This document shows positions 43,469 to 52,762 of a DNA stretch of 64,000 nucleotides, piece after piece. The position numbers were made by a program, and so were the translations under genes. The notes below the pieces were generated by a model, which saw only the letters and a program-made list of their open reading frames with translations, did no database searches and had not been told where the DNA came from. Location: contig LFLB01000007.1 in NCBI GenBank assembly GCA_001543005.1, positions 186,001 to 250,000 on the forward strand, in the 5' to 3' direction. This stretch comes from Candidatus Spongiihabitans thiooxidans. GTDB taxonomy: Bacteria; Pseudomonadota; Gammaproteobacteria; Arenicellales; Poriferihabitantaceae. Within the stretch, counting starts at the first letter, position 1. Each line of letters opens with the position of its first letter.

Positions 43469-44466
43469 GCCGGCGCTGCCTCTTTCTCTGCCAGAAGGCA
43501 GGCAACCTGGTGCCCGTCTTGTGTCGTTGTGTAAACCGGAACACGCGTCTCGCATTCGCTCCCGAGCGAGACCGGGCAGCGCGTGTTGAAGACGCAACCC
43601 GTAGGCCGGTCAAGCGGTGAGGGAATGTCGCCCTTGATCGCGGTCAACGGCGTGTCCAGGTCGTCGAGCCTCGGCAGCGCGTTCATAAGTCCTTGCGTAT
43701 AGGGGTGCCCCGGGTTCCTGAGCACCTCCCGCACAGAACCTTTTTCGATTAGTTTGCCGAGATACATCACCGCCACCCGGTCCACTGTCTGGGCGATCAC
43801 GCCCAGATCGTGGGTGATGAACAGGATCGCCATGTGAAATTCGCTCACCAGATCCTTCATCAGGTCGATAACCTGGGCCTGTATGGTCACATCAAGCGCG
43901 GTGGTCGGCTCATCGGCAATCAGCAGCTTGGGTTTGGTCGAAAGCGCCATGGCGATCATGGCGCGCTGGCGCATACCGCCGGAAAACTCAAACGCATACT
44001 GGCTGAAACGCTGCGCCGGATCTGGAATTCCCACTCGCGCCAGCATCTCGATGGAAATTTCCTTAGCCCTCGCCTTGTTCATGTCCGAATGAATCAGCAA
44101 CTGTTCTACCATTTGATCGCCAATGGAAATAGCGGGGGCAAAACTTGCCATAGGTTCCTGAAAGATCATGGAAACCGCGCCACCGCGGATAACCTTACGA
44201 TTCTTTGGGGGCAGTGAAAGCACATCCACTTGCTCATCGCCGAGGCTCAGTGTGATGCTGCCTTCGGGGTCGTAGACCGCGTTATCCGGATTCAGCAGCA
44301 TCAGCGCCTTGGCGGTCACCGACTTGCCCGAGCCGCTCTCGCCGACCAGCCCGAGTATTTCACCCGAGGCTATATCGAAGGACACGTCTTCGACCGCGGT
44401 CACCAAACCTTCGTCGGTTTTGAAGCGGATGGTCAGGTCCTTTACTGAAATCAACGCTGCTGTCAT
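43465..44466 (-). CDS. Peptide-type ABC transporter ATP-binding protein (OppD/DppD-like)
   Basis: 333 residues from the ATG at 44466 (MTAALISVKDLTIRF), 10 nt after the permease gene. A longer upstream frame exists but overlaps the permease and lacks family similarity. Walker A GESGSGKSVTAKALM, signature FSGGMRQRAMIAMAL, Walker B LLIADEPTTALD, and a C-terminal GCVFNTRCPVSLG cysteine segment. It forms a heterodimeric motor with the OppF-like protein. Confidence 0.9.
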   Translation of the reverse strand: MTAALISVKDLTIRFKTDEGLVTAVEDVSFDIASGEILGLVGESGSGKSVTAKALMLLNPDNAVYDPEGSITLSLGDEQVDVLSLPPKNRKVIRGGAVSMIFQEPMASFAPAISIGDQMVEQLLIHSDMNKARAKEISIEMLARVGIPDPAQRFSQYAFEFSGGMRQRAMIAMALSTKPKLLIADEPTTALDVTIQAQVIDLMKDLVSEFHMAILFITHDLGVIAQTVDRVAVMYLGKLIEKGSVREVLRNPGHPYTQGLMNALPRLDDLDTPLTAIKGDIPSPLDRPTGCVFNTRCPVSLGSECETRVPVYTTTQDGHQVACLLAEKEAAPA

Positions 44467-44476
44467 TTTAGTGTTG

Positions 44477-45634
44477 TCAATTTTTGGTATCCGCATAAGG
44501 ATCAGCGGCATCACGCAGTCCGTCGCCAACAAAAACAAAGGCAAGCACCAGCATGATGAAGAAAATAACCGGTATGAAATACCATTGGTAATTGAGCAGG
44601 ACATCGGCGCTGGTCACCTGTTGCAACATCACGCCGAGTGAGTTGACCGGGTCTTTCAAACCCAAGCCGATAAAGCTGAGCGCGGTTTCGGAGAGCACCA
44701 TGTACGGGAACGAAATAATCAGATCGACGATGATGTAGCTGGTAAAACTCGGCAACAGGTGTTTTCGGATGATATGGCCAGCGGAGGCGCCGCACAACTG
44801 CGCGGCCAGCACATACTCCTGATTGCGCTCGGTCAGGAGGTGGGTTCGTACCCGCCTTGCCAAGGTCGGCCAACCGATGAAACCAAGGATTAACGAGATG
44901 ATTAAAAACCGGCCCTCGGAGCTCACGGTAGCTGGAATGAACGCCGCAATCGCCATGAAAAGCGGAATCGCGGGAATGGTTCGCACCGCGTCGGTCATCA
45001 TCTGCAACACCGAGTCAATCCAGCCGCCGTAGTATCCGGAGACTCCGCCGATGATTAACGCCAGCACAAAAGCGATGAAAACGCCGATCGTGCCCACCGC
45101 CAGAGAAGTGTTGATTGAATGGAAGGTTCTGGAATAGATATCTTTACCCGTGCTATCGGTGCCGAAAATATGAATCTTGCCCTGATCGACTCCAAATAGA
45201 TGCGTGGTGAAACTCATACCGAGGAATTTGTATTTGTCTCCTTGCGGGAACAGAACCACATAGCGACGTGCCTCCCTGTCGATCTCGGTAACCCAGCGAA
45301 AGTTTGTCGCAAACGAGCGGCTTCGTTCATAGGTGTAAATGAATGGTCGTGCGGAAAAGCCATTTTCATCCCAAAACTTCGGGATTTGCGGCGCGCCATT
45401 TTGATAGTCCGCATCTCGCCCCGCAATGGTCGGATTATAGGGCGTCAGGAATGGCGCAAAGAACCCCGACATAATCAACAGAATCAGAACCGTAGCGCCC
45501 ACCATAGCGGCTTTCTGCTTTTTGAATCGGGTCCAGATTAACTGCCCTTGCGAGGCGGTAAAATAGGCCTCTTTCAGCTTCTGGTCAACCCGCTTGTCCG
45601 TATTGGCGTCAACGATATTTGCGGTATCGGTCAT
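44477..45634 (-). CDS. Peptide-type ABC transporter permease (OppC/YejE-like)
   Basis: A 385-residue protein. It has a first membrane segment at about 40-60, a roughly 115-residue periplasmic insert (IPKFWDENGFSARPFIYTYE and beyond), then five segments and the EAA loop AAQLCGASAGHIIRKHLLPS. The long insert is characteristic of the YejE branch of oligopeptide permeases. Good match in position and length. Confidence 0.85.
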   Translation of the reverse strand: MTDTANIVDANTDKRVDQKLKEAYFTASQGQLIWTRFKKQKAAMVGATVLILLIMSGFFAPFLTPYNPTIAGRDADYQNGAPQIPKFWDENGFSARPFIYTYERSRSFATNFRWVTEIDREARRYVVLFPQGDKYKFLGMSFTTHLFGVDQGKIHIFGTDSTGKDIYSRTFHSINTSLAVGTIGVFIAFVLALIIGGVSGYYGGWIDSVLQMMTDAVRTIPAIPLFMAIAAFIPATVSSEGRFLIISLILGFIGWPTLARRVRTHLLTERNQEYVLAAQLCGASAGHIIRKHLLPSFTSYIIVDLIISFPYMVLSETALSFIGLGLKDPVNSLGVMLQQVTSADVLLNYQWYFIPVIFFIMLVLAFVFVGDGLRDAADPYADTKN

Positions 45635-45638
45635 GTCG

Positions 45639-45705
45639 CCCTTTTCATAATATTCTTAAATAGGGCGCAAGCATGGCCTTCGTTTAAGTTATGTGTTTTC
45701 ATATT
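45639..45705. repeat. Copy of the dispersed CCCTTTTTCATAATATTC repeat
   Basis: It shares CCCTTTTCATAATATTCTTA and AATAGGGCGC, then (G/A)AGCA, with the tandem pair at 58551-58770. It lies in the short gap between the two permease genes, where it would be transcribed within the operon. Confidence 0.7.
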
Positions 45706-45744
45706 GGCTGCGTTTCTTCAAAAGTGTTCATGTATCAGGTGCAC

Positions 45745-46749
45745 TTAACTCATGATGCTACGGCGGATGCGCGGATCGGTTATGGCCAGTATGATGTCGG
45801 TGATAAAATTTATACCCACAATACTGGCAGTCAGCATAAAAATGATCGCACCGGCTAACTGCTGGTCATTTGATCTGGCCAGCGCATCGATCAACAACGA
45901 TCCGGCTTCGGTCAAGGTCAAAATCAAAGCGACGATCGGTAATTCATTGAATATTCGATTCAGATCAAACCCCAGCGAGTTGACGATCGGCCCGAGGGCG
46001 TGCCGCGCAGGGTAGCGCCACAGCAGGGCTCGACCCGTGACACCGCGGGCAGACGCGGCTGTCACATACAGCTTGCCGACCTCGTCGGACATCAGCGCGC
46101 GCACAGTCTGAATGGCAAAGGCGGTTGCCGACCAGCCGAGAATAAATACCGGCAACCAGGCGCGAGACAGAAAATCGATGACCCGATCATAAGACCAGGC
46201 CGCATCGCGAAACTCTTTGGAAAACAGCCCGGTCAGGGTGTCGCCAAAAACTACCGTTGAAAACAACATGATCATCAGTGCCAACAGAAAGTTCGGCATC
46301 GCCAGACCGAGGTAGCTGACGAAACGCAAACTGTTGTTCAGCAGAGCATTTTTCGATGTGGCGGCGATGATTCCCACCGGAATCGCAATAAAGTAGGCAA
46401 GCAACAGGGATGACAGGCAAATCCACAGGCTCAACCAGAATTTGTCACCCAGTAGCTGGGCGATATTGACCCGCAGGATGCAACTATCGCCAAAATTCCC
46501 CCCGAAGGCGCCAACGATCCAGCGTGCCCAGCGCGTAATATAGGGTTTGTCCAGCCCGAGGCGGACGCGTTCAACTTCGATATCAGCGACCGATATTCCA
46601 CTTCCCTGAGTGTTTTTGAAGGCAAGGTAGCGCTCGGCGCAGTCACCGGGTACCAGCTCCATCAGGCTGAAAACGATGAACGAAACCATCACCAGCGTGA
46701 TGACCGCCAACATTGCGCGTGTGCCTGCAAACCGAGCAAATTGAAGCAT
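45745..46749 (-). CDS. Peptide-type ABC transporter permease (OppB/YejB-like)
   Basis: A 334-residue protein with six membrane segments. The N-terminal motif is TLVMVSFIVFSLMELVPGD, and the EAA loop is AASARGVTGRALLWRYPARH. It forms the channel with the OppC-like permease. It is first after the binding protein in the operon, with a 110-bp gap to the next permease gene that carries a dispersed repeat. Confidence 0.88.
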   Translation of the reverse strand: MLQFARFAGTRAMLAVITLVMVSFIVFSLMELVPGDCAERYLAFKNTQGSGISVADIEVERVRLGLDKPYITRWARWIVGAFGGNFGDSCILRVNIAQLLGDKFWLSLWICLSSLLLAYFIAIPVGIIAATSKNALLNNSLRFVSYLGLAMPNFLLALMIMLFSTVVFGDTLTGLFSKEFRDAAWSYDRVIDFLSRAWLPVFILGWSATAFAIQTVRALMSDEVGKLYVTAASARGVTGRALLWRYPARHALGPIVNSLGFDLNRIFNELPIVALILTLTEAGSLLIDALARSNDQQLAGAIIFMLTASIVGINFITDIILAITDPRIRRSIMS

Positions 46750-46877
46750 TGAACTCTGTGCGCCCCCTTACTTGTGCCTGTTCCGGGTTAATTGACTCAA
46801 AATAAGGAGTCTTTGGTTATATTTGACCGCGGGCAATCAGAACTGCCCGCGGCTTGGTTGGTGTCAACAAAATGTGG

Positions 46878-48929
46878 TTATTCGTCCAGGAACCACTGAT
46901 GGCCACGGTACGGGAACGTTCGGTAGTATTCGTAAGAATGCGTCGTGAATGCATGGAAGTTTTTCAGCGCATTACGATGATAGATTGGCGCCGGCGCTTG
47001 AACGACGCCGATGAACAGAAGGTTGCTTACCATGTTCTCCACCATCCGTGCACCAATGGTGTCGAATTCAGCCGTGCCCGCAGACGCGGACTGGAACTTA
47101 TCGATGTCCTCTATCGTCTGTTTCACATAATCCGGCGGCTCGACGCCGCTTACACCGTCTGAATCCACCCATTCGGCCCACAGCATACCGGTGCGGATAC
47201 CAAAATAGTCGTGATACGGCGGCACCCAATACTCGTTGTTGCCGAGTATGATCGCCAACGGTTGACCCTTGCGCCACATGGTTACATCAAGCTTGTTCGA
47301 CGATTGCGCGGAGCGGAATTCGTCCGGTGTGACTTCCTTGACCGTGGTCTGGACACCCACATTGGCCCAGTGCTGGCCGACAAGTTCGACCACTTTTCCG
47401 GCAATTCCCTGGGTCGAGAACTGAAGGTTCAGGACAATTTTTTCGCCATTGGGTAGTTCGCGGAAGCCATCGCCGTCGGTATCTTTCATGCCGACTTCAT
47501 CCAACAGCGAATTCGCCAAATCCGGGTCGTACTGGGCATAATGTTGCGTCCATTTCGCATCAACGAAGGGGGGGGGTGGGGAGAAACCAATATACTGTTT
47601 TGGTTCACCCAGACTAAAGTAGGCGACTTCATTGATCTCCTGACGATTGATCGCGACCGACATCGCCTGACGGAAGCGCAGGTCACCGAAGACTTTGCGT
47701 TTTTCCAGATTTTCCGAGGTCACATTGAACGCAAAGGTCGACAGCGTGATCTCCGGGCGCAGATCAATCGTATAATCGCCTTTCTCCTGGTTTTCCAGCA
47801 ACAGCGGCGCCGAAGCCAACTGTAGCGACTGCTCTTTATAATCCACTTCGGCGTTGACCAGTTTCAGGATACGGACTTCGTTTTCGTTGATATAGATCTC
47901 GTCCTGCTCAGAGATATAGGGAAGCTGGTTGCCCGCCGTATCAACCATGAAGAAATACGGATTTGCCACTAGGTGGCGGCCTTCGGTCGTATCCGTGATG
48001 GTGAGGTGAGACTCGAGTGTCGGCACAACATCCGCTGGCAGATTGGCAACCTTGGCCGGGCTGTTCAACAATGGCGACGGTGTATCGGTCCAGTCCGAGT
48101 TACCAAAATAGGCCGACAAAACCGCCAGACCATTTTCGAACCCAGCGGCTTGCGCCATCGCATCGGCATCCGGGTTGAGCTTTGGGTCCCATTTTCCGAG
48201 GAAATGCTTGGGCTGGAAGCCTTGCGCGAAAGAGGTTGCAAAATGTGCAACCAAGCCCGGTTTCGGTGCCGGCAAATTGAAACGCACCGTTTGCGGGTCG
48301 AGAACATCAACCGTCATGCGTTTGCCGGCCACCAGAACATAATCTTTCGGCTTTTTAATCACATCGGGGTTAAGCGCAAGATTGTCGTACCAGTATTTCA
48401 CGTCTTCAGCGGTAAACGGCGCGCCATCCGACCACTTGTGACCTTTGCGCAGGAAGAAAGTAAGCTGAGTGAAATCATCATTCCAATCCCAGTCTTTGGC
48501 GACGTTTGGTACAACCGTGGCCAAGTCGTCGGAATAGCGAACCAGATTGACGTGGCGCACCGACAGGAAGTCTGAGGTACCCGCTTCCGTGGCGTTCGAC
48601 AGCACGTCGAATGTGCCACCGTATTTTCCGATCTCGTCGTAGGGCGCCACCACCAGTGGCTCCTGAGGAATACGCTCGGCAAGCGATGGCAGCTCCGGAT
48701 TGCCACGAATACGGCTGTTCAGAGCGGCGGCGTCGGGGTTGCCGGAAAACGTTAATGTGCAGTTGGCAAGCGACTGAAACTCCGAGAGCTCGTACTGCTG
48801 CGGATATTTCCCGGCTGCAACGCCCATTGAGTCGGCTACCGTGACGGCCGGACATTCTGCCGCCTGTGCGCTACCGACTAGCAAGCCTAGTGCTGCCCAG
48901 ATAATGCCAAATGTAGTTAAGTGTTTCAT
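46878..48929 (-). CDS. Periplasmic solute-binding protein, family 5 (peptide type)
   Basis: 683 residues, longer than DppA (about 535) and close to YejA-like and other extended members. The signal peptide TFGIIWAALGLLVGSAQA has an AQA-AE cleavage site. The family 5 core is KDWDWNDDFTQLTFFLRKGH, KWSDGAPFTAEDVKYWYDN, then FRQAMSVAINRQEINEV. It feeds the OppBCDF-like genes downstream. The ligand could be peptides or a plant- or algal-derived small molecule; the sequence does not settle it. Confidence 0.88.
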   Translation of the reverse strand: MKHLTTFGIIWAALGLLVGSAQAAECPAVTVADSMGVAAGKYPQQYELSEFQSLANCTLTFSGNPDAAALNSRIRGNPELPSLAERIPQEPLVVAPYDEIGKYGGTFDVLSNATEAGTSDFLSVRHVNLVRYSDDLATVVPNVAKDWDWNDDFTQLTFFLRKGHKWSDGAPFTAEDVKYWYDNLALNPDVIKKPKDYVLVAGKRMTVDVLDPQTVRFNLPAPKPGLVAHFATSFAQGFQPKHFLGKWDPKLNPDADAMAQAAGFENGLAVLSAYFGNSDWTDTPSPLLNSPAKVANLPADVVPTLESHLTITDTTEGRHLVANPYFFMVDTAGNQLPYISEQDEIYINENEVRILKLVNAEVDYKEQSLQLASAPLLLENQEKGDYTIDLRPEITLSTFAFNVTSENLEKRKVFGDLRFRQAMSVAINRQEINEVAYFSLGEPKQYIGFSPPPPFVDAKWTQHYAQYDPDLANSLLDEVGMKDTDGDGFRELPNGEKIVLNLQFSTQGIAGKVVELVGQHWANVGVQTTVKEVTPDEFRSAQSSNKLDVTMWRKGQPLAIILGNNEYWVPPYHDYFGIRTGMLWAEWVDSDGVSGVEPPDYVKQTIEDIDKFQSASAGTAEFDTIGARMVENMVSNLLFIGVVQAPAPIYHRNALKNFHAFTTHSYEYYRTFPYRGHQWFLDE

Positions 48930-49339
48930 TTTATATTCTCCTGTTTATCAAAAAATAATATTAGCAAATAATATTGGTATTTGTTCTGTTAATTATGTGG
49001 ATAATGTGTTTCAAACGTAGGTCAGTTGATAATTATACGACCACTGAAACGATTTTGATACACACATTACCCCAGTTGCAATCTACATGTGCAATTCTAC
49101 ATGCTGGAATCTGCTGGAATCTGGTTGAGTCTCCCCAACAATATTATATTATCTCCACTCCACAGTAATTTAAACCATAACCAACAGAATAGCAAATTTA
49201 TGTATAAGTCCACCCCCTTTGGCACTCTGGTTGATTTTGGATGAGGTCGCAATCGAGCTTATTTCCCACTGGTCGGGATGCCTGGCCTCTCAGGTTATGT
49301 TTTTGGCACTATCTCCGGCGATGCTCCAGATTTTTGCGC
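48930..49339. other. AT-rich intergenic region between the ABC operon and coq7
   Basis: 410 bp without a credible gene. Next to the binding-protein start lie two AATAATATT direct repeats (about 48954-48980) and an AT-rich stretch that probably contains the operon promoter, though no consensus hexamer pair is convincing. The coq7 side has no clear terminator. Confidence 0.4.
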
Positions 49340-49996
49340 TTAAACCCAATACGCCGTTTTGGTCATCACTTTCGCGGCGCATTTCATTAACTGTTTCGCC
49401 GCTGACGGCAGTTCAGCGGCGCCGGCGGTCATCGCCTGTTCGGCGTGTTGGCTTTCGTCCTGTTTCATCTGCGCCACGACCTCCTTGCTGCGTAAATCGT
49501 TTTTCGGCAGTTTACCCAAATGATGTTCAAGGTGCTTGACCACCTGACGCTCGGTTTCGGCAACCAATCCCAGATTCCACTTGTCTCCGGCAATGCCAGC
49601 AACGGCGCCGACAACAAATGCACCCGCATACCAGAAAGGGTTGAGCAGGCTTTTTCGGCCACCCAACTCGTCGATGCGCTGCTCACACCACGCTAGGTGG
49701 TCGATTTCCTCATCCGCGGCGGATTGCATTTGCGCTCTTGTGGCCGGATCATTGGCGGTCAGCGCCTGGCTTTGATAAAGTGCCTGGGCGCATATTTCAC
49801 CCACATGATTGACGCGCATATAGCGACTCGAGCGCCGCCGGTCTTGTTCGCTGAGATCATCGGTATTGGCACCGGACTCCGCACTTTTTGCCGGGTAGTT
49901 TCGATTCGGCACCGATTTGACAAACAGGGTATTCAATATTTTGGACAGCCCGATGATGTGTTCATCGATCTGCGTGTATCGGCGTTGATTAGTCAT
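49340..49996 (-). CDS. coq7: Ubiquinone biosynthesis di-iron hydroxylase Coq7
   Basis: A 218-residue protein of the ferritin-like Coq7 family with the six iron ligands: RVNHVGEICAQALYQ (Glu), ADEEIDHLAWCEQR (ExxH), VAETERQVVKHLEHH (Glu) and KQDESQHAEQA (ExxH). It hydroxylates 2-polyprenyl-3-methyl-6-methoxy-1,4-benzoquinol in the last oxidative step of aerobic ubiquinone synthesis. A bacterial Coq7 instead of UbiF fits many Gamma- and Betaproteobacteria. Single gene. Confidence 0.92.
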   Translation of the reverse strand: MTNQRRYTQIDEHIIGLSKILNTLFVKSVPNRNYPAKSAESGANTDDLSEQDRRRSSRYMRVNHVGEICAQALYQSQALTANDPATRAQMQSAADEEIDHLAWCEQRIDELGGRKSLLNPFWYAGAFVVGAVAGIAGDKWNLGLVAETERQVVKHLEHHLGKLPKNDLRSKEVVAQMKQDESQHAEQAMTAGAAELPSAAKQLMKCAAKVMTKTAYWV

Positions 49997-50132
49997 GGGT
50001 TGACTTGGGTTGCGTTTATAATGAATTGCACTGCAAAATTGAATCCGCGACCCATGATCTTACTCCAATGAAAGGTTTGAAGCGAAAGAATATGTTACAG
50101 AACCTGCCAAATCAAGGATAATATCAGGGATA

Positions 50133-51596
50133 ATGCAGATGATGAATACCGACCAGCTAGTACAGTTATTTCGACAAGCCGTTCCCGCCCAATCGATTAT
50201 TTCCGAAAAAACCTCGCTTCGAGTCTATGAAAGTGATGGATTGAGTGCTTATCGCCAACCACCTCGGCTGGTGGTGTTGCCGACATCCATTGCTCAGGTT
50301 CAAGATGTGCTAGCGATTTGCCAGCAACACGCTATTCCGGTGGTTAGCCGTGGCGCCGGCACCGGTTTGTCCGGCGGCGCCTTGCCGCATAAAGACGGCA
50401 TTGTTGTTAGCCTGGCCAAGATGAATCAAATGCTGGCGGTGGATCCGCTAAACCGCATAGCCAAGGTGCAATCGGGTATGCGCAACCTGGCGATTTCTGA
50501 AGCGGTCGAGAGTCTGGGTTTGTATTATGCGCCAGATCCGTCGTCGCAGATTGCCTGCACAATTGGCGGCAATGTGGCAGAGAATGCCGGTGGGGTGCAT
50601 TGCCTGAAATATGGTCTGACCTTGCATAATGTTGTGAGTTTGAAGATGGCTACCATGGAGGGAGATTTAATCGACATTGGTGCCAATTGTTTAGACTGGC
50701 CCGGATTTGATTTGCTGTCGCTGATGATCGGCTCCGAGGGCATGCTTGGAATCGTGGTCGAGGTCACGGTCAAGCTACTGCCTATTCCTGAATGCGCGAA
50801 GGTGATCATGGGTATTTTCGATTCGGTAAAAAATGCGGGTGATAGCGTGGCTGGAATTATCGGCAACGGAATTATTCCCGCAGGCATTGAAATGATGGAT
50901 AACCTGGCAATCCGCGCGGCCGAGGATTTTGTCGGTGCGGGGTATCCGGTGACGGCGAAGGCCATGTTGTTATGCGAGTTGGATGGGACTGAGACAGAAA
51001 CGGATGATCAAATTCGGCAGGTTGAAACGCTGTTTCGGGATAATGGCGCAATCGATACTCGAGTGGCCAAAGATGAGCAGGAAAGAGCGCTGTTCTGGTC
51101 GGGTCGAAAAGCCGCTTTCCCGGCAATGGGCAGAATATCTCCAGACTACTACTGCATCGACGGCACCATTCCACGACGATCATTGGGCCATGTATTAACC
51201 GAAATAAATAACCTTTCTGAAAAATATCAGCTGCGCGTCGCCAATGTGTTTCACGCCGGCGACGGTAATCTGCATCCGTTGATTTTGTACGATGCCAATG
51301 TTCCGGGGGAACTGAATAAGACTGAGGAATTGGGCAGCAAGATATTACAACTTTGTATTGATGTGGGTGGCACCATTACCGGGGAACACGGGGTTGGGGT
51401 GGAGAAAATCGGTGAGATGTGCATTCAGTTTTCTGACCATGAGCGGGAACAGTTTCATCGCATTCGTCACTGTTTCGATCCCAAATCCCTGCTCAATCCT
51501 GGCAAAGCGATTCCCAGCCTGGCTCGATGTGCCGAACACAACGCCATGCACGTCCACCACGGCCAATTGCCGTTCCCGCAATTGGAGCGTTTCTAA
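50133..51596 (+). CDS. glcD: Glycolate oxidase FAD-linked subunit GlcD
   Basis: 487 residues, VAO/PCMH flavin fold. It has PVVSRGAGTGLSGGALPHKD (FAD pyrophosphate loop), YAPDPSSQIACTIGGNVAEN, GSEGMLGIVVEVTVKLLP and the C-terminal HAGDGNLHPLIL and GTITGEHGVG with metal-binding His residues. It oxidises glycolate (or D-lactate-like 2-hydroxy acids) to glyoxylate. The stop overlaps the glcE start (TAATG). Confidence 0.93.
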   Translation: MQMMNTDQLVQLFRQAVPAQSIISEKTSLRVYESDGLSAYRQPPRLVVLPTSIAQVQDVLAICQQHAIPVVSRGAGTGLSGGALPHKDGIVVSLAKMNQMLAVDPLNRIAKVQSGMRNLAISEAVESLGLYYAPDPSSQIACTIGGNVAENAGGVHCLKYGLTLHNVVSLKMATMEGDLIDIGANCLDWPGFDLLSLMIGSEGMLGIVVEVTVKLLPIPECAKVIMGIFDSVKNAGDSVAGIIGNGIIPAGIEMMDNLAIRAAEDFVGAGYPVTAKAMLLCELDGTETETDDQIRQVETLFRDNGAIDTRVAKDEQERALFWSGRKAAFPAMGRISPDYYCIDGTIPRRSLGHVLTEINNLSEKYQLRVANVFHAGDGNLHPLILYDANVPGELNKTEELGSKILQLCIDVGGTITGEHGVGVEKIGEMCIQFSDHEREQFHRIRHCFDPKSLLNPGKAIPSLARCAEHNAMHVHHGQLPFPQLERF

Positions 51597-52750
51597 TGGG
51601 GAGTATTACAGAGAGTATTGCAGGGAATATTGAGGATCAATTACAGCAACAAGTGCTGGCCGCAAGGCAATCATCAACGCCATTGGCTATCTGCGGCGGA
51701 AACAGCAAAACATTCTACGGGCGTGAAATCGTCGGCCAGCCAATTAACGTGGCACAACATTCGGGCATTATCGATTATCACCCGACTGAGTTGGTAATCA
51801 CCGCCCGCGCCGGGACACCGCTACGGGAAATTATGGCATTGCTTGAAAAAAACAATCAAATGTTGGGCTTTGAGCCCCCGCTGTTTTCAGATTCCGCAAC
51901 CTTGGGCGGCGCTATTGCCAGTGGTTTATCCGGACCAAGCCGTCCTTTTTCTGGCCCGGTGAATCATTTCGTGCTTGGCGTTACGGTGCTGAGTGGTCGA
52001 GGAGAAGTGCTGCGATTTGGCGGTCAGGTAATCAAAAATGTTGCCGGGTTTGATGTCTCGCGTTTACTGGTCGGCTCTCTGGGCTGTTTAGGCATTTTGC
52101 TGGAAATTTCGCTGAAAGTAGTGCCCAAGCCTGCAACGGAATTAACCATCGTGCTACACCATGCCGATGCTGATGCGGCAATAGTCTCAATGAATACCCT
52201 GGCTGGAAAACCAGTGCCAATTTCCGCCGCAGCCTGGGTCGCCGGCAAAACTCGAATTCGTCTTTCCGGCAGCAAAGCAGGGGTGACGGCGGCCAGGCGC
52301 GCCATTGGCGGGAAAGTGGATGCCGAAGGTGCGGCGTTCTGGTCCGGGATTCGGGAACAAACTCACGGGTTTTTTAAAGTCGATCGGCCAGGCAATCGGC
52401 CAAGCAAACAGTCAGGCAAGCAGTTAAGTCAGCCGTTGTTGCTCAGAAGTTCGGTTGCCCCGGCGACAAAAATGTTTTGCCAAAATAAATGCCAACTCAT
52501 CGATTGGGGCGGCGGATTACGCTGGTATTCATGCACTGAGCGTGATGATAATCGTGATAGTTCGGTGCAGGAGTTTGAGGATGCGGTGAAATCCGCACGG
52601 GGTTATGTTACCCGCTTTCGTAACGGAGATCGAAAAAGCGAGGTTTTTGCGCCGTTACCCGACATGATTTTGAAATTTCATCAACGCTTAAAAAACCAAT
52701 TCGACCCAGATGGAATTTTGAATCCCGGCAGAATGTATCGCGCCCTTTGA
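51596..52750 (+). CDS. glcE: Glycolate oxidase FAD-binding subunit GlcE
   Basis: 384 residues from the ATG that overlaps the glcD stop by one base. A short FAD-binding half is seen: PLAICGGNSKTFYG, VITARAGTPLREI, PPLFSDSATLGGAIASGLSG and KNVAGFDVSRLLVGSLGCLG, with a GlcE-type C-terminus ending FDPDGILNPGRMY. It lacks the His-rich end of GlcD, as the family does. It forms the GlcDEF membrane-associated complex. Confidence 0.92.
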   Translation: MGSITESIAGNIEDQLQQQVLAARQSSTPLAICGGNSKTFYGREIVGQPINVAQHSGIIDYHPTELVITARAGTPLREIMALLEKNNQMLGFEPPLFSDSATLGGAIASGLSGPSRPFSGPVNHFVLGVTVLSGRGEVLRFGGQVIKNVAGFDVSRLLVGSLGCLGILLEISLKVVPKPATELTIVLHHADADAAIVSMNTLAGKPVPISAAAWVAGKTRIRLSGSKAGVTAARRAIGGKVDAEGAAFWSGIREQTHGFFKVDRPGNRPSKQSGKQLSQPLLLRSSVAPATKMFCQNKCQLIDWGGGLRWYSCTERDDNRDSSVQEFEDAVKSARGYVTRFRNGDRKSEVFAPLPDMILKFHQRLKNQFDPDGILNPGRMYRAL

Positions 52751-52762
52751 TTAACGTGAATC

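Noticed and set aside
42399..43597. Longer upstream start for the OppF-like ATPase
   Set aside because: The extra 43 residues overlap the OppD-like gene in another frame and do not resemble the family; the ATGA overlap start at 43468 fits better.
48930..49339. Short plus-strand ORFs between the ABC operon and coq7
   Set aside because: No ribosome sites and no coding signal; sequence is AT-rich and repetitive.
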